From contig WGNH01000040.1 of the NCBI GenBank assembly GCA_016124665.1, positions 1 to 47,330 on the forward strand: 47,330 nt of DNA, written 5' to 3'. Below are positions 1-7,344 of this stretch, one piece after another. The notes beneath the pieces are model-generated. The model was not told the origin of the DNA. It did no database searches and saw nothing but the letters and a program-made list of their open reading frames with translations. Source of the stretch: Alphaproteobacteria bacterium. GTDB taxonomy: Bacteria; Pseudomonadota; Alphaproteobacteria; Caulobacterales; Maricaulaceae. Numbering within the stretch: position 1 is the stretch's first letter; each line of letters opens with the position of its first letter. A program made the translations under genes and the position numbers.

Positions 1-68
1 GCCCCCCTCGGTCCTTCGGACCACTCCCCCCGCAAGCAGGGGGAGACAAAGCCTGGCGAGCCTCGAAG
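1..68. repeat. Dispersed intergenic palindromic repeat (partial at window edge)
   Basis: Non-coding leader of ffh. It contains GGTCCTTCGGACC and the hairpin CCCCCCGCAAGCAGGGGG, and it ends in AGCCTCGAAG at 59-68. The same hairpin block recurs near 10166-10187, and the AGCCTCGAAG end recurs at 2342-2351. It is therefore one copy of a dispersed intergenic repeat and not a gene. The left end is cut by the window. Confidence 0.6.
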
Positions 69-99
69 GGCGGAGCAGAGATTGGAGACCGGCGGACAC

Positions 100-1626
100 A
101 TGTTCGACGCATTGACAGAACGGCTTTCCGGGGTTTTTGACAGCCTCACCGGACGCGGCGCGCTTTCAGAGAAAGACGTCGAGGCCGCGCTGCGCGAAAT
201 CCGCGTGGCGCTGCTGGAAGCCGATGTCGCGCTGCCGGTGGTCAAGGATTTCATCTCCCGGATCAAGGAGCGCGCCGTCGGCGAGGACGTGATCCGCGCG
301 GTGGCGCCGGGCCAGCAGGTCATCAAGATCGTCCATGACGGGCTGGTCGAGCTCCTGGGCGGGACCGGCGAGCCGGAAGGCCTGTCATTGGACGGGGAAC
401 CGCCGATTGTCATCCTGATGGCCGGTTTGCAGGGCTCGGGTAAAACCACGACCGCCGCCAAGCTGGCGCGCCGCATCCAGACCCGCGACAAGAAGAAAGT
501 CCTCCTCGCTTCGCTCGATACGCGCCGTCCGGCGGCGATGGAGCAATTGCAGCAGATGGCCGTCCATGCCGGGGCCGGCTTCCTGCCCATCGTCAAGGGC
601 CAGGGCGCGGTCGATATCGCCAAGCGTGCCGTGCAGTCCGGCCGCCTGCAAGGCTATGACGTGGTCATCCTCGATACGGCGGGCCGCACTTCCATCGATG
701 AAGAGATGATGGCGGAAGCGAAGGCGATTTCGGACGCCACACGCCCGCGCGAAACCCTGCTGGTCGCCGATGCGCTGACCGGTCAGGATGCGGTGGAAAC
801 CGCGCGGCGCTTCCATGAGCGCCTGCCGCTGACCGGCCTCGTCCTGACGCGGATGGATGGCGATGGCCGCGGTGGTGCGGCGCTGTCCATGCGCCATGTC
901 ACCGGCCTGCCGATCAAGTTTGTCGGCACGTCGGAGAAGGTCGACGGGCTGGACGGGTTCGATGCCAAGCGCATGGCGGGCCGGATTCTCGGCCGCGGCG
1001 ACATTGTCGCGCTGGTCGAGCGCGCCGCCGAAGATGTCGACCAGGAAAAGGCCGAACGCCTCGCCCGCAAGATGGCGAAGGGCAAGTTCGACATGGACGA
1101 TCTCGCCGAACAATTGAAGCAATTGCAGAAAATGGGCGGCCTGGGCGGGATCATGGGCCTCCTGCCCGGCATGAACAAGAAGATGCAGGCGCAGGCGGCC
1201 GCTGCCGGCATGGATGACAGCCTCCTGAAAAAGCAGGGCGCGATCATCTCCTCGATGACGAAGCAGGAACGCAAGAAGCCGGAGCTGATCAAGGCCTCGC
1301 GCCGCAAGCGGATTGCCGCGGGCGCAGGCGTCGGCGTGCCCGAAGTCAACAAGCTTCTCAAGATGCACCGCCAGATGGCCGACATGATGAAGAAGGCCGG
1401 CAAGAAAGGCCCGCGCGGCATGATGGCCGGTTTCACGCCTCCGGGGGGCGGCGGACCGGATCCGGCGCTGCTGGAACGCATGAAGGGCGGCGGCAAGTCC
1501 GGCGGTCTGCCGGGCCTTCCCGGCGCGGACAAGCCGGCGTCCGGCGGCGCCACCCTGCCAGGCCTTGGCGGCGGCGCACCGCAACTCGGCCCGGATGGCC
1601 TGCCGATCGGGTTCGGCAAGAAATAA
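100..1626 (+). CDS. ffh: Signal recognition particle protein Ffh (SRP54)
   Basis: GTPase of the signal recognition particle. It binds signal sequences and 4.5S RNA and docks with FtsY for co-translational membrane targeting. About 508 residues: an N domain (1-90), then a G domain with P-loop [15 protein letters not shown] near residue 107, [16 protein letters not shown] and [15 protein letters not shown] methionine-rich M domain with [16 protein letters not shown] follows, then a Gly/Pro-rich tail of about 70 residues. The ATG at 100 (MFDALTERL) fits the family N-terminus; the in-frame TTG at 82 only adds six non-conserved residues. It heads the classical ffh-rpsP-rimM-trmD-rplS gene order. 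Identification is certain; the start is very likely. Confidence 0.97.
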   Translation: MFDALTERLSGVFDSLTGRGALSEKDVEAALREIRVALLEADVALPVVKDFISRIKERAVGEDVIRAVAPGQQVIKIVHDGLVELLGGTGEPEGLSLDGEPPIVILMAGLQGSGKTTTAAKLARRIQTRDKKKVLLASLDTRRPAAMEQLQQMAVHAGAGFLPIVKGQGAVDIAKRAVQSGRLQGYDVVILDTAGRTSIDEEMMAEAKAISDATRPRETLLVADALTGQDAVETARRFHERLPLTGLVLTRMDGDGRGGAALSMRHVTGLPIKFVGTSEKVDGLDGFDAKRMAGRILGRGDIVALVERAAEDVDQEKAERLARKMAKGKFDMDDLAEQLKQLQKMGGLGGIMGLLPGMNKKMQAQAAAAGMDDSLLKKQGAIISSMTKQERKKPELIKASRRKRIAAGAGVGVPEVNKLLKMHRQMADMMKKAGKKGPRGMMAGFTPPGGGGPDPALLERMKGGGKSGGLPGLPGADKPASGGATLPGLGGGAPQLGPDGLPIGFGKK

Positions 1627-1667
1627 TCATCTCAGTTCAATCGTATAACACTCAAGGAAACAAACAC

Positions 1668-2195
1668 ATGGCACTTAAAATCCGTATGTCGCGCGGCGGC
1701 TCCAAGAAGCGTCCCTTCTACCGTATCGTGATCTCCGACTCGCGCTCCCCGCGTGATGGCCGCTTCATCGACCGTGTCGGCTCCTACAATCCGATGCTGC
1801 CCAAGGATGCCGAGCGCGTGAAGCTCGATCTGGAAAAGATCGCCGAATGGTATGCCAAGGGCGCCCGCCCGACCGACCGCGTTGCGCGCTTCATGCATGA
1901 AGCGGCACCGGACACCTATGCCTGGAAGCATGGCGACAACCCGAACAAGGGCAAGCCGGGCCAGAAAGCCCAGGAGCGTCTCGCCGAGAAGGCCGAGAAG
2001 GAAGCCGAGCTGAAGGCGGCGGAAGAAGAAGCCAAGGCGGCAGCTGCGGCGCCGGCGGAAGAGGCTCCGGCCGAGGAAGCCCCGGCTGAAGAAACGGCTG
2101 CTGAAGTCGCTCCGGCTGAAGAAGCGGCTGCAGAAGCGGCCCCTGCCGAGGACGCCCCGGCCGAAGCGGCAGAAGACGACAAGAAGGAAGGCTAG
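1668..2195 (+). CDS. rpsP: 30S ribosomal protein bS16 with long acidic Ala/Glu/Pro tail
   Basis: Small-subunit ribosomal protein S16, needed for 30S assembly. Residues 1 to about 80 are the conserved fold ([35 protein letters not shown]). The family normally ends near residue 80-90. This protein continues to 175, first with a Lys/Glu-rich helix-like stretch (about 93-120) and then with repeats of APAEE-type units to about residue 170. RBS AAGGAAA lies just upstream of the ATG at 1668. C-terminal extensions of S16 are seen in alphaproteobacteria; the role of the tail is unknown. It is separated from rimM by a 175-bp repeat-containing gap. Confidence 0.97.
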   Translation: MALKIRMSRGGSKKRPFYRIVISDSRSPRDGRFIDRVGSYNPMLPKDAERVKLDLEKIAEWYAKGARPTDRVARFMHEAAPDTYAWKHGDNPNKGKPGQKAQERLAEKAEKEAELKAAEEEAKAAAAAPAEEAPAEEAPAEETAAEVAPAEEAAAEAAPAEDAPAEAAEDDKKEG

Positions 2196-2215
2196 TTTTC
2201 CTCGACGCCATTCTT

Positions 2216-2351
2216 CCCCTCCCCCTTGTGGGGAGGGGCAGGGGTGGGGGTCGAAGCCCTTCGAGGCTGACTTCGTCAGCACCTCAGGGTGAGGTGGTTG
2301 ATGGGCTGGTTTTACCTCATGCTGAGGTGCGAGCGGCAGCGAGCCTCGAAG
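2216..2351. repeat. Intergenic inverted-repeat element between rpsP and rimM
   Basis: Two nested palindromes. First, CCCCTCCCC (2216-2224) pairs with GGGGAGGGG (2230-2238), a 9-bp perfect stem with a 5-nt loop and no T-run. Second, CTTCGAGGCT (2259-2268) pairs with AGCCTCGAAG (2342-2351) as the ends of a roughly 93-bp imperfect palindrome with internal CACCTCAG/CTGAGGTG arms. The ends match the repeat at 59-68. It lies inside the ribosomal operon, so the RNA could fold and modulate read-through. Function is inferred only. Confidence 0.7.
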
Positions 2352-2370
2352 CACCCGGCAGGACAAGGCC

Positions 2371-2928
2371 ATGACTGACAAACTCATCACCATTGCCCGG
2401 ATCAAGGGCGCGCATGGCGTGAAGGGCGAGGCGCGGATACAGTCCTTCACGGCGGATCCTCCAGCGTGCTTTGCCTATGGCCCGTTTCTGGATGAAGCGG
2501 GCAAGGTGATACTGACGCCAGTGAAATGGCGGCCGGTGAAGGACGGCTTTGTCGTCACCTTCCGGGAAAGCCTGCAGCGCGAGGCCATTGCCGCCCTGCG
2601 CGGCACAAAGCTGTTTGCCCCGCGCGCGGCCCTGCCCGCGCCGGAGGATGACGAATTCTATGTCACCGACCTCCTGGGCCTCGATGCCGTCTCGCCGCAG
2701 GGGGATGCGGTGGGCAAGATTGCCGCGGTGCAGAATTTCGGCGCCGGTGACCTGCTCGAAATCGATACGCCGTCGGGCCGCGTCTTTGTCGCCTTCACGC
2801 GGGCGGATGTGCCGGACGTCTCGCTGCGCGAAGGCCGGGTCACGGTGATCCTGCCGGAGGAAGATGCGGTGGACCGTGCAGACCCGGACGGGTCCGGGCC
2901 AGATGGCGAAAATCCTGAAATAAGCTGA
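2371..2928 (+). CDS. rimM: 16S rRNA processing protein RimM
   Basis: Ribosome maturation factor that binds S19 and assists 30S head assembly. 185 residues, the usual length. The N-terminal RimM domain starts ITIARIKGAHGVKGEARIQS, with the diagnostic GxHGVKGE motif. The C-terminal PRC-barrel part holds DEFYVTDLLGLDAV and GAGDLLEI, and ends with the conserved FVAFTRADVPDV-type segment followed by a short acidic tail. The ATG at 2371 directly precedes the conserved TDKLITIARI. Order rpsP-rimM is conserved, but three unrelated genes separate rimM from trmD here. Confidence 0.96.
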   Translation: MTDKLITIARIKGAHGVKGEARIQSFTADPPACFAYGPFLDEAGKVILTPVKWRPVKDGFVVTFRESLQREAIAALRGTKLFAPRAALPAPEDDEFYVTDLLGLDAVSPQGDAVGKIAAVQNFGAGDLLEIDTPSGRVFVAFTRADVPDVSLREGRVTVILPEEDAVDRADPDGSGPDGENPEIS

Positions 2929-2982
2929 CACGCCCCGTTCTGTATTGCTAGGGTTGTACTCCAGCACAGGGGAGAGTGTGTC

Positions 2983-3600
2983 ATGGTGTGGATTCTGGGC
3001 CTTCTGTTGTCGGCGGCGTTTGTGCCACCGGAGGGGGCACTTGCTGATCTTGCGGCGGAGAGCGGCGCTGATGCGGTTTGCGAACTCCGGTTCATCGCTG
3101 GTGCCCGGCGTGCTGAGCAAATCGAAGTGAGATGCAGTGAGGGAGCGGGTGAGGCCGCCCGCGAAGCCGTTATCGCCCAGATCGACTGGCGCCGGCGCCG
3201 CGCACTCGATAATTTCAGCCGTGACCGCCCCGTGCGCGACCATCTTGAACTTGATGTCGCGGAGGATGGTCATTGGCAGGTCCGGCCGGAATTGCTTTTC
3301 CGGGTGCCACCGCAATATCCTGCCCGTGAAGCCGCACGGGCGGCGACTGCCAATTGCCGCGTGCGATATGATATTGTGGACGGCACCGCCGATGTCCACG
3401 GAACGCACTGCATCACCGACGGCAGCGACCGCGCTTTTGGCCAAGCCGCCCGCCAGGCAGTGGAGCGCTGGATTTATACGCGAAACTCCAACCGGCGCTG
3501 TGTCCTGGTGACACTGGAATTCGGCCTGCAAGACCCGGGCACGGAACGCTTTGGCACGGAGGACGCACCGGAAGACCCGCCTTGCCCTTATGAGGATTAG
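2983..3600 (+). CDS. Exported six-cysteine protein with TonB C-terminal-like domain (paralog 1 of 3)
   Basis: Unnamed 205-residue protein. An N-terminal signal-like hydrophobic stretch (MVWILGLLLSAAFV) points to export. Residues about 104-180 resemble a TonB C-terminal domain: RVPPQYPAREAARAATANC, then a V-D-G turn, then AFGQAARQAVERWIY. There is no proline-rich linker, so it is not a complete TonB. Exactly six cysteines occur (AVCEL, VRCSE, ANCRV, THCIT, RRCVL, PPCPY), collinear with the six in each of the next two genes; they suggest three periplasmic disulfides. RBS AGGGGAGA precedes the ATG. It is followed after 3 nt by the next paralog. Function unknown; the TonB-C call is by eye. Confidence 0.85.
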   Translation: MVWILGLLLSAAFVPPEGALADLAAESGADAVCELRFIAGARRAEQIEVRCSEGAGEAAREAVIAQIDWRRRRALDNFSRDRPVRDHLELDVAEDGHWQVRPELLFRVPPQYPAREAARAATANCRVRYDIVDGTADVHGTHCITDGSDRAFGQAARQAVERWIYTRNSNRRCVLVTLEFGLQDPGTERFGTEDAPEDPPCPYED

Positions 3601-3603
3601 ACA

Positions 3604-4236
3604 ATGATCGAACTCTTCGCCGCCTTGCTCCTCCAGAACGCTGCGCTGGAAGCCGATTGCCGCCTGACGGCCGACCTGCAGTCAGGCCGCCGCAGCAATC
3701 GCGTTCGAAGCCTGACCGTCGATTGTGCCGCACACGACGACCCGGCGCTGCAGGCGGCGGCGGAGCAGATCGTCTCCCAGATCGATCTGGATTTCTGGTT
3801 CGGCAGCAATGTCCTGATCGCCGGTCAGGTCTGGTTCGAGCAGAATGAGTCCGGCGACTGGCAGGCTCTGCCCGGTCAGTTCGTCATCTACTCGAATCTG
3901 CAAATCCCGGTCCGGCTCGTGGAGTCCGGCTATCGTCAGCTGTCCTGTGCCTATGCCGCGCATCCGGACCGGCGGGGGCGTCTGGCTGATCCCGAAACGC
4001 TCTGCTTCATACACGAGTTCAGCGAGCCGGATTTCCTGATCCGGGAAGCCAATCGCGACTTGTTGCATGATCTGGAGCGCTCCCGCATGCTGCCAACAGC
4101 CATCGACTACTGTTTTGAGGATGAAGTTCATATCACTGCGTCGGTGATGGTCGTGACCCAGTTCTCGGTCGAGCCGGAGGAAGAGGAAGACTATCCGGAG
4201 CTTGATATCGTCAGCCTGTGTGATGCAGAGGACTAG
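3604..4236 (+). CDS. Exported six-cysteine protein, divergent TonB-C-like (paralog 2 of 3)
   Basis: Unnamed 210-residue protein, the middle member of the tandem trio. A short hydrophobic N-terminus (MIELFAALLLQNAALEA) may be a weak signal peptide. The six cysteines (ADCRL, VDCAA, LSCAY, TLCFI, DYCFE, SLCDA) align in order with those of its neighbours, but the TonB-C-like core is degenerate: the P-x-YP and AVxxWxF motifs are gone. The tail is very acidic (EPEEEEDYPE). The stop codon touches the next start (TAGATG), so the two are almost certainly cotranscribed and translationally coupled. It is likely a diverging duplicate. Function unknown. Confidence 0.82.
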   Translation: MIELFAALLLQNAALEADCRLTADLQSGRRSNRVRSLTVDCAAHDDPALQAAAEQIVSQIDLDFWFGSNVLIAGQVWFEQNESGDWQALPGQFVIYSNLQIPVRLVESGYRQLSCAYAAHPDRRGRLADPETLCFIHEFSEPDFLIREANRDLLHDLERSRMLPTAIDYCFEDEVHITASVMVVTQFSVEPEEEEDYPELDIVSLCDAED

Positions 4237-4845
4237 ATGATGATTGCCCTTGCCGCCGCCCTCCTCCTGCAAGCCGATGCTGCCGGAGCGGACCTTACGG
4301 CCCGCTGCGAGATCAATTACACGGTCGCGCGTACCGCCGAGGGCCAGATGTATTCAGACGATCTGACCGCCGACTGCGAGACCGCCGAGGATGCGGCAGG
4401 CGCAGAGGCCGAGGCCTTGCGGCAGGCGTATTGGGAGCGCGACTACGATGAGCGCCGCGGTGCCTTCATTGGCGCACAGGGCCGGGTGACTCTTGAACTG
4501 ACGGGCGAACGAACGGCAAACGGCATTGAATGGTGGGGCTATTCCCAGCCGCTTCTGCGTGTGGCGCCGGCCTATCCGCGCAGTGCGGCGCGGGCGGGGG
4601 CCACAGCGACCTGCTATGTGCGCTATCATTTGAGGGGAGGGTATTCGCGCGTTCTGGGCTCTACCTGCAATGCCGAAGACCGCGAGGAGTCGTTCGGCAT
4701 CGCCTCCCGCAATGCCGTGCGGCAATGGATTTTCAGTTCCGGACGGGATGTGGATTGCGCGGTACACGGCCTTGCCTTCAGGCTTGATGAAAATGAAGCG
4801 GAACCCGACTGGCCGGAAGCGCCCCCATGTGAAAGCGAAGACTGA
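4237..4845 (+). CDS. Exported six-cysteine protein with TonB C-terminal-like domain (paralog 3 of 3)
   Basis: Unnamed 202-residue protein. The signal-like start is MMIALAAALLLQADAAGA. The TonB-C-like core is LLRVAPAYPRSAARAGATATC followed by FGIASRNAVRQWIF, closely matching paralog 1. Six cysteines (ARCEI, ADCET, ATCYV, STCNA, VDCAV, PPCES) are in the same order, and the C-terminus (PPCESED) mirrors that of paralog 1 (PPCPYED). It begins one base after the stop of paralog 2 and ends 46 bp before trmD. The trio interrupts the normally adjacent rimM and trmD genes. An envelope role is inferred from the signal peptide and cysteines only. Confidence 0.85.
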   Translation: MMIALAAALLLQADAAGADLTARCEINYTVARTAEGQMYSDDLTADCETAEDAAGAEAEALRQAYWERDYDERRGAFIGAQGRVTLELTGERTANGIEWWGYSQPLLRVAPAYPRSAARAGATATCYVRYHLRGGYSRVLGSTCNAEDREESFGIASRNAVRQWIFSSGRDVDCAVHGLAFRLDENEAEPDWPEAPPCESED

Positions 4846-4891
4846 CCCCCGACTCGCCAAGCTCTCCGCCCTCTGCTAAACGCCGCGCACC

Positions 4892-5602
4892 ATGTTCACC
4901 GCCAGCGTTCTCACCCTCTTTCCGGAGGCCTTTCCGGGACCTCTCGGCGTCTCCCTGATCGGGGCTGCGCAAAAGAAGGGTTTATGGGCGCTAGAAACGG
5001 TGGACATCCGGAAATTTTCCCGTCATAAGCACGCCTCCGTTGACGACACGCCTGCTGGCGGCGGGGCCGGAATGGTCTTGCGCCCGGATGTGGCGGCAGC
5101 GGCAATTGATGCGGTGGACGCCTCTTTTGAAGAGGAACGGCCGTTGATCTATCTGACGCCACGGGGCCGTCCGTTCAGTCAATCCCGCGCAAGGGAGCTG
5201 GCCGGGGGTCCCGGTGTTGTGGTGTTTTGCGGGCGTTTTGAAGGCCTTGACGAAAGGGTCATCAGGACGCGGCAGCTGGAAGAGATCAGCGTCGGTGACG
5301 CGGTTCTCGCCGGCGGCGAAGCGGCCGCGCTCTGCCTCATCGAGGCGTGCGTGCGTCTGATCCCCGGAGTGCTGGGGGATCCGGCCTCGGCCGAGGAGGA
5401 AAGTTTCGAGGGTGATCTCCTCGAATACCCCCAATATACGCGTCCGCGCGTGTGGGAGGGGGAGGAGATCCCGGAAGTGCTGTTGTCTGGTGATCATGGC
5501 CGCGTGGCCGCGTGGCGCCGGGAAATGGCGGAAAAAGTGACGCAGGAACGACGTCCGGATTTGTGGGAACGCCACATAAGCCGGCAAGGAGACAAGCGAT
5601 GA
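4892..5602 (+). CDS. trmD: tRNA (guanine-N1)-methyltransferase TrmD
   Basis: SPOUT methyltransferase making m1G37 in tRNAs with G36, which prevents +1 frameshifting. 236 residues, the normal size. Visible family signatures: [20 protein letters not shown] at the N-terminus, [17 protein letters not shown], the trefoil-knot SAM site [11 protein letters not shown] and [13 protein letters not shown], and [13 protein letters not shown]. The C-terminal part has [14 protein letters not shown] and the helix [11 protein letters not shown]. The stop overlaps the rplS start (ATGA), so translation is coupled. Confidence 0.97.
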   Translation: MFTASVLTLFPEAFPGPLGVSLIGAAQKKGLWALETVDIRKFSRHKHASVDDTPAGGGAGMVLRPDVAAAAIDAVDASFEEERPLIYLTPRGRPFSQSRARELAGGPGVVVFCGRFEGLDERVIRTRQLEEISVGDAVLAGGEAAALCLIEACVRLIPGVLGDPASAEEESFEGDLLEYPQYTRPRVWEGEEIPEVLLSGDHGRVAAWRREMAEKVTQERRPDLWERHISRQGDKR

Positions 5603-5997
5603 ACCTCATCGAGAAAATTGAAAAAGACGAAGCTGCACGGGTGATCGGCGAGAAAACCCATCCGGACTTCGATCAGGGCGATACGCTGAAAGTGCATGTC
5701 CGCATCAAAGAGGGCGAGCGCGAGCGGATCCAGGTGTTTGAAGGCGTCTGCCTCGGCCGCTCCGGTGCCGGCCTGCAGGAGAGCTTCACCGTGCGCAAGA
5801 TTTCCTTCGGTGAAGGTGTCGAGCGCGTCTTCCCGCTCTACTCGCCGAATGTCGAGCAGGTCGAGGTTGTTCGCCGGGGTACCGTGCGCCGCGCCAAGCT
5901 GTATTATCTGCGCAATCGCCGCGGCAAGTCCGCCCGTATTGCCGAGCGCACGACCGGCCGCAATATGGAAAACGGCCGCGAGAAGAAAGCCGAATAG
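5599..5997 (+). CDS. rplS: 50S ribosomal protein bL19
   Basis: Large-subunit protein at the 30S-50S interface. 132 residues. The start at 5599 ([15 protein letters not shown]) has RBS AAGGAG 8 nt upstream and overlaps the trmD stop; an in-frame ATG further upstream lies inside trmD and is not used. Family motifs: [54 protein letters not shown] and the basic [18 protein letters not shown]. It closes the ribosomal operon and is followed by an intrinsic terminator. Confidence 0.97.
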   Translation: MNLIEKIEKDEAARVIGEKTHPDFDQGDTLKVHVRIKEGERERIQVFEGVCLGRSGAGLQESFTVRKISFGEGVERVFPLYSPNVEQVEVVRRGTVRRAKLYYLRNRRGKSARIAERTTGRNMENGREKKAE

Positions 5998-6053
5998 GTT
6001 TCCGGGGGGCGCTGTACTGTCCCCTTGCGCCGCTATTGCGGACACCAGAGTTG

Positions 6054-6087
6054 AAAAGCCCGCCCTCACCGGCGGGCTTTTTGTTTT
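6054..6087 (+). terminator. Rho-independent terminator after rplS
   Basis: The hairpin AAAAGCCCGCC, short loop, GGCGGGCTTTTT is followed by GTTTT. It has a strong GC stem and a clear T-run and lies 57 bp after the rplS stop. It ends the ffh-rplS transcription block ahead of the opposing arsC-like gene. Confidence 0.92.
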
Positions 6088-6132
6088 CACGCCCTTGCCG
6101 CCTGCCGGTGTGTTGGCCGCTGGCCGGCCGGT

Positions 6133-6480
6133 TCAGAGAATCTCCAGAACCTTTTCCGGCGGCCGGCCCAGCGCGGCGCGATCCCCGTGGATCACCACCG
6201 GGCGTTCGATCAGTTTCGGATGAGTGGACATGGCTTCGATGAGCTTGTCCTCATCGTCAATATCCTTGAGGCCGAGCGCCTTGTAACCGGCTTCTCCGGT
6301 GCGCATCCAGCCGCGCGCCGATTCAAAACCGAGCTTGTCCAGAACCGATTGCAACTCCGCCACCGACGGGACATCATTCAGATACTCCCGGATTTCCGGT
6401 TCGATGCCCTTCTGGCGCAGGAGCGCCAGCGTCTCGCGGGATTTGGTGCAGCGGGGATTGTGCCAGATTTCAAGTGTCAT
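6133..6480 (-). CDS. arsC: Arsenate reductase, glutaredoxin-coupled ArsC family
   Basis: 115-residue thioredoxin-fold reductase of the plasmid-type ArsC/YfgD group. It reduces arsenate to arsenite with glutathione and glutaredoxin. The catalytic Cys lies in WHNPRCTKSRETLALL. The oxyanion-binding arginines of the family can be placed in ARGWMRTGE, IERPVVIHG and LGRPPEKVLEIL. The start chosen is MTLEIWHN at 6480, which overlaps the preceding lyase gene by 11 bp; the longer frame adds four residues inside that gene. It stands outside the ars operon at 37-39 kb and belongs to a different reductase family from the ArsC there. Some family members act on other substrates. Confidence 0.88.
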   Translation of the reverse strand: MTLEIWHNPRCTKSRETLALLRQKGIEPEIREYLNDVPSVAELQSVLDKLGFESARGWMRTGEAGYKALGLKDIDDEDKLIEAMSTHPKLIERPVVIHGDRAALGRPPEKVLEIL

Positions 6481-7321
6481 CCTGTTCCTCAACCTGTTTC
6501 AGCATGGCTTCGGCCTCGGCCAGATGCAGGCGTTCGGCCATTGTGCCTTCAAAGGGAATGGCGCCCTTGCCTTCGTTTTCCGGCAGGGCGAAAGCCGCCA
6601 CCAGGCGGCGGGCGCGGGCGATCTCGTCCGCGTCCGGCCCGAAAGCGGTATTGGCACCGGCCACCTGCGAGGGATGGATCAGCGTCTTGCCGGCAAATCC
6701 CAGCGCCTTGCCGGCGCGCGCCTCGGCCATGAAGCCGGCCTCATCTGTATAAGCGTTATAGACGCCATCCAGCGGAACAAGGCCCCAGGCGCGGCCCGCG
6801 GCCAGAATGGCGGCGAGATGCGGGATCAGCGCTTCGCGGCCCTTCGCTTTCATCGCCTTGGCGAGGTCATTGGTCCCGGCGATCAGCCCGGCCAGGCCCA
6901 GAAGGGCGGCGGCCTCGCCGATCCCGCGCAGGTAAAACAGGGCTTTGGGGGTCTCGATCATCGCCCACAGGGGCGGGCCGTCCGGGATCAGAAGGCGGGC
7001 CGCCTGCAGATCGGCTATGGTTTCCACCTTGGGCAGGACGATGGCATCGGCCTCACATGCGGCCGCGATATCCCCGCCCTCCAGGCCGGAGCCGATGGCA
7101 TTGACCCGCACGGCGCGGATCGCGCCGCTGCCGGACCATTGCTCCAGAGCCCCAGAGACGCGGCCGCGGGCTTCGATTTTTTCGTCAGGACCTGCCGCAT
7201 CCTCGAGATCGAGGATCAGCATGTCCGCGCCCAGCCCGGCGGCCTTTTCAATGGCGCGGGGGCGCGAGCCCGGCACGAAAAGGGCGGAGCGGACGGGTCG
7301 AATCGGCCTCTGGTCAGTCAT
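6470..7321 (-). CDS. HpcH/HpaI aldolase family, CitE-like acyl-CoA lyase
   Basis: 283-residue TIM-barrel lyase related to citrate-lyase beta subunit and malyl-CoA/beta-methylmalyl-CoA lyase. Motifs: SALFVPGSRPRAIEKA, MLILDLEDAAGPDEK (Mg ligand acid), VLPKVETIADL, MIETPKALF (substrate Glu), AGTNDLAKAM and GFAGKTLIHPSQV. The substrate is probably a 3-hydroxy-acyl-CoA diacid such as malyl- or citramalyl-CoA, but the exact compound cannot be read from sequence. The start MTDQRPIRPVRS lies only 23 bp from the divergent kinase-fusion start; MVM two codons upstream is possible. It is cotranscribed with the ArsC-like gene. Confidence 0.88.
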   Translation of the reverse strand: MTDQRPIRPVRSALFVPGSRPRAIEKAAGLGADMLILDLEDAAGPDEKIEARGRVSGALEQWSGSGAIRAVRVNAIGSGLEGGDIAAACEADAIVLPKVETIADLQAARLLIPDGPPLWAMIETPKALFYLRGIGEAAALLGLAGLIAGTNDLAKAMKAKGREALIPHLAAILAAGRAWGLVPLDGVYNAYTDEAGFMAEARAGKALGFAGKTLIHPSQVAGANTAFGPDADEIARARRLVAAFALPENEGKGAIPFEGTMAERLHLAEAEAMLKQVEEQDDT

Positions 7322-7344
7322 GACCATCCATATAACATGGCGGA

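Noticed and set aside
385-1584. Long open frames on the minus strand opposite ffh
   Set aside because: They are antisense shadows typical of GC-rich DNA; the + strand carries an unmistakable Ffh protein.
2983-4845. Complete TonB energy transducers
   Set aside because: No proline-rich spanning region or partner exbB/exbD genes; only a C-terminal-domain-like core is present.
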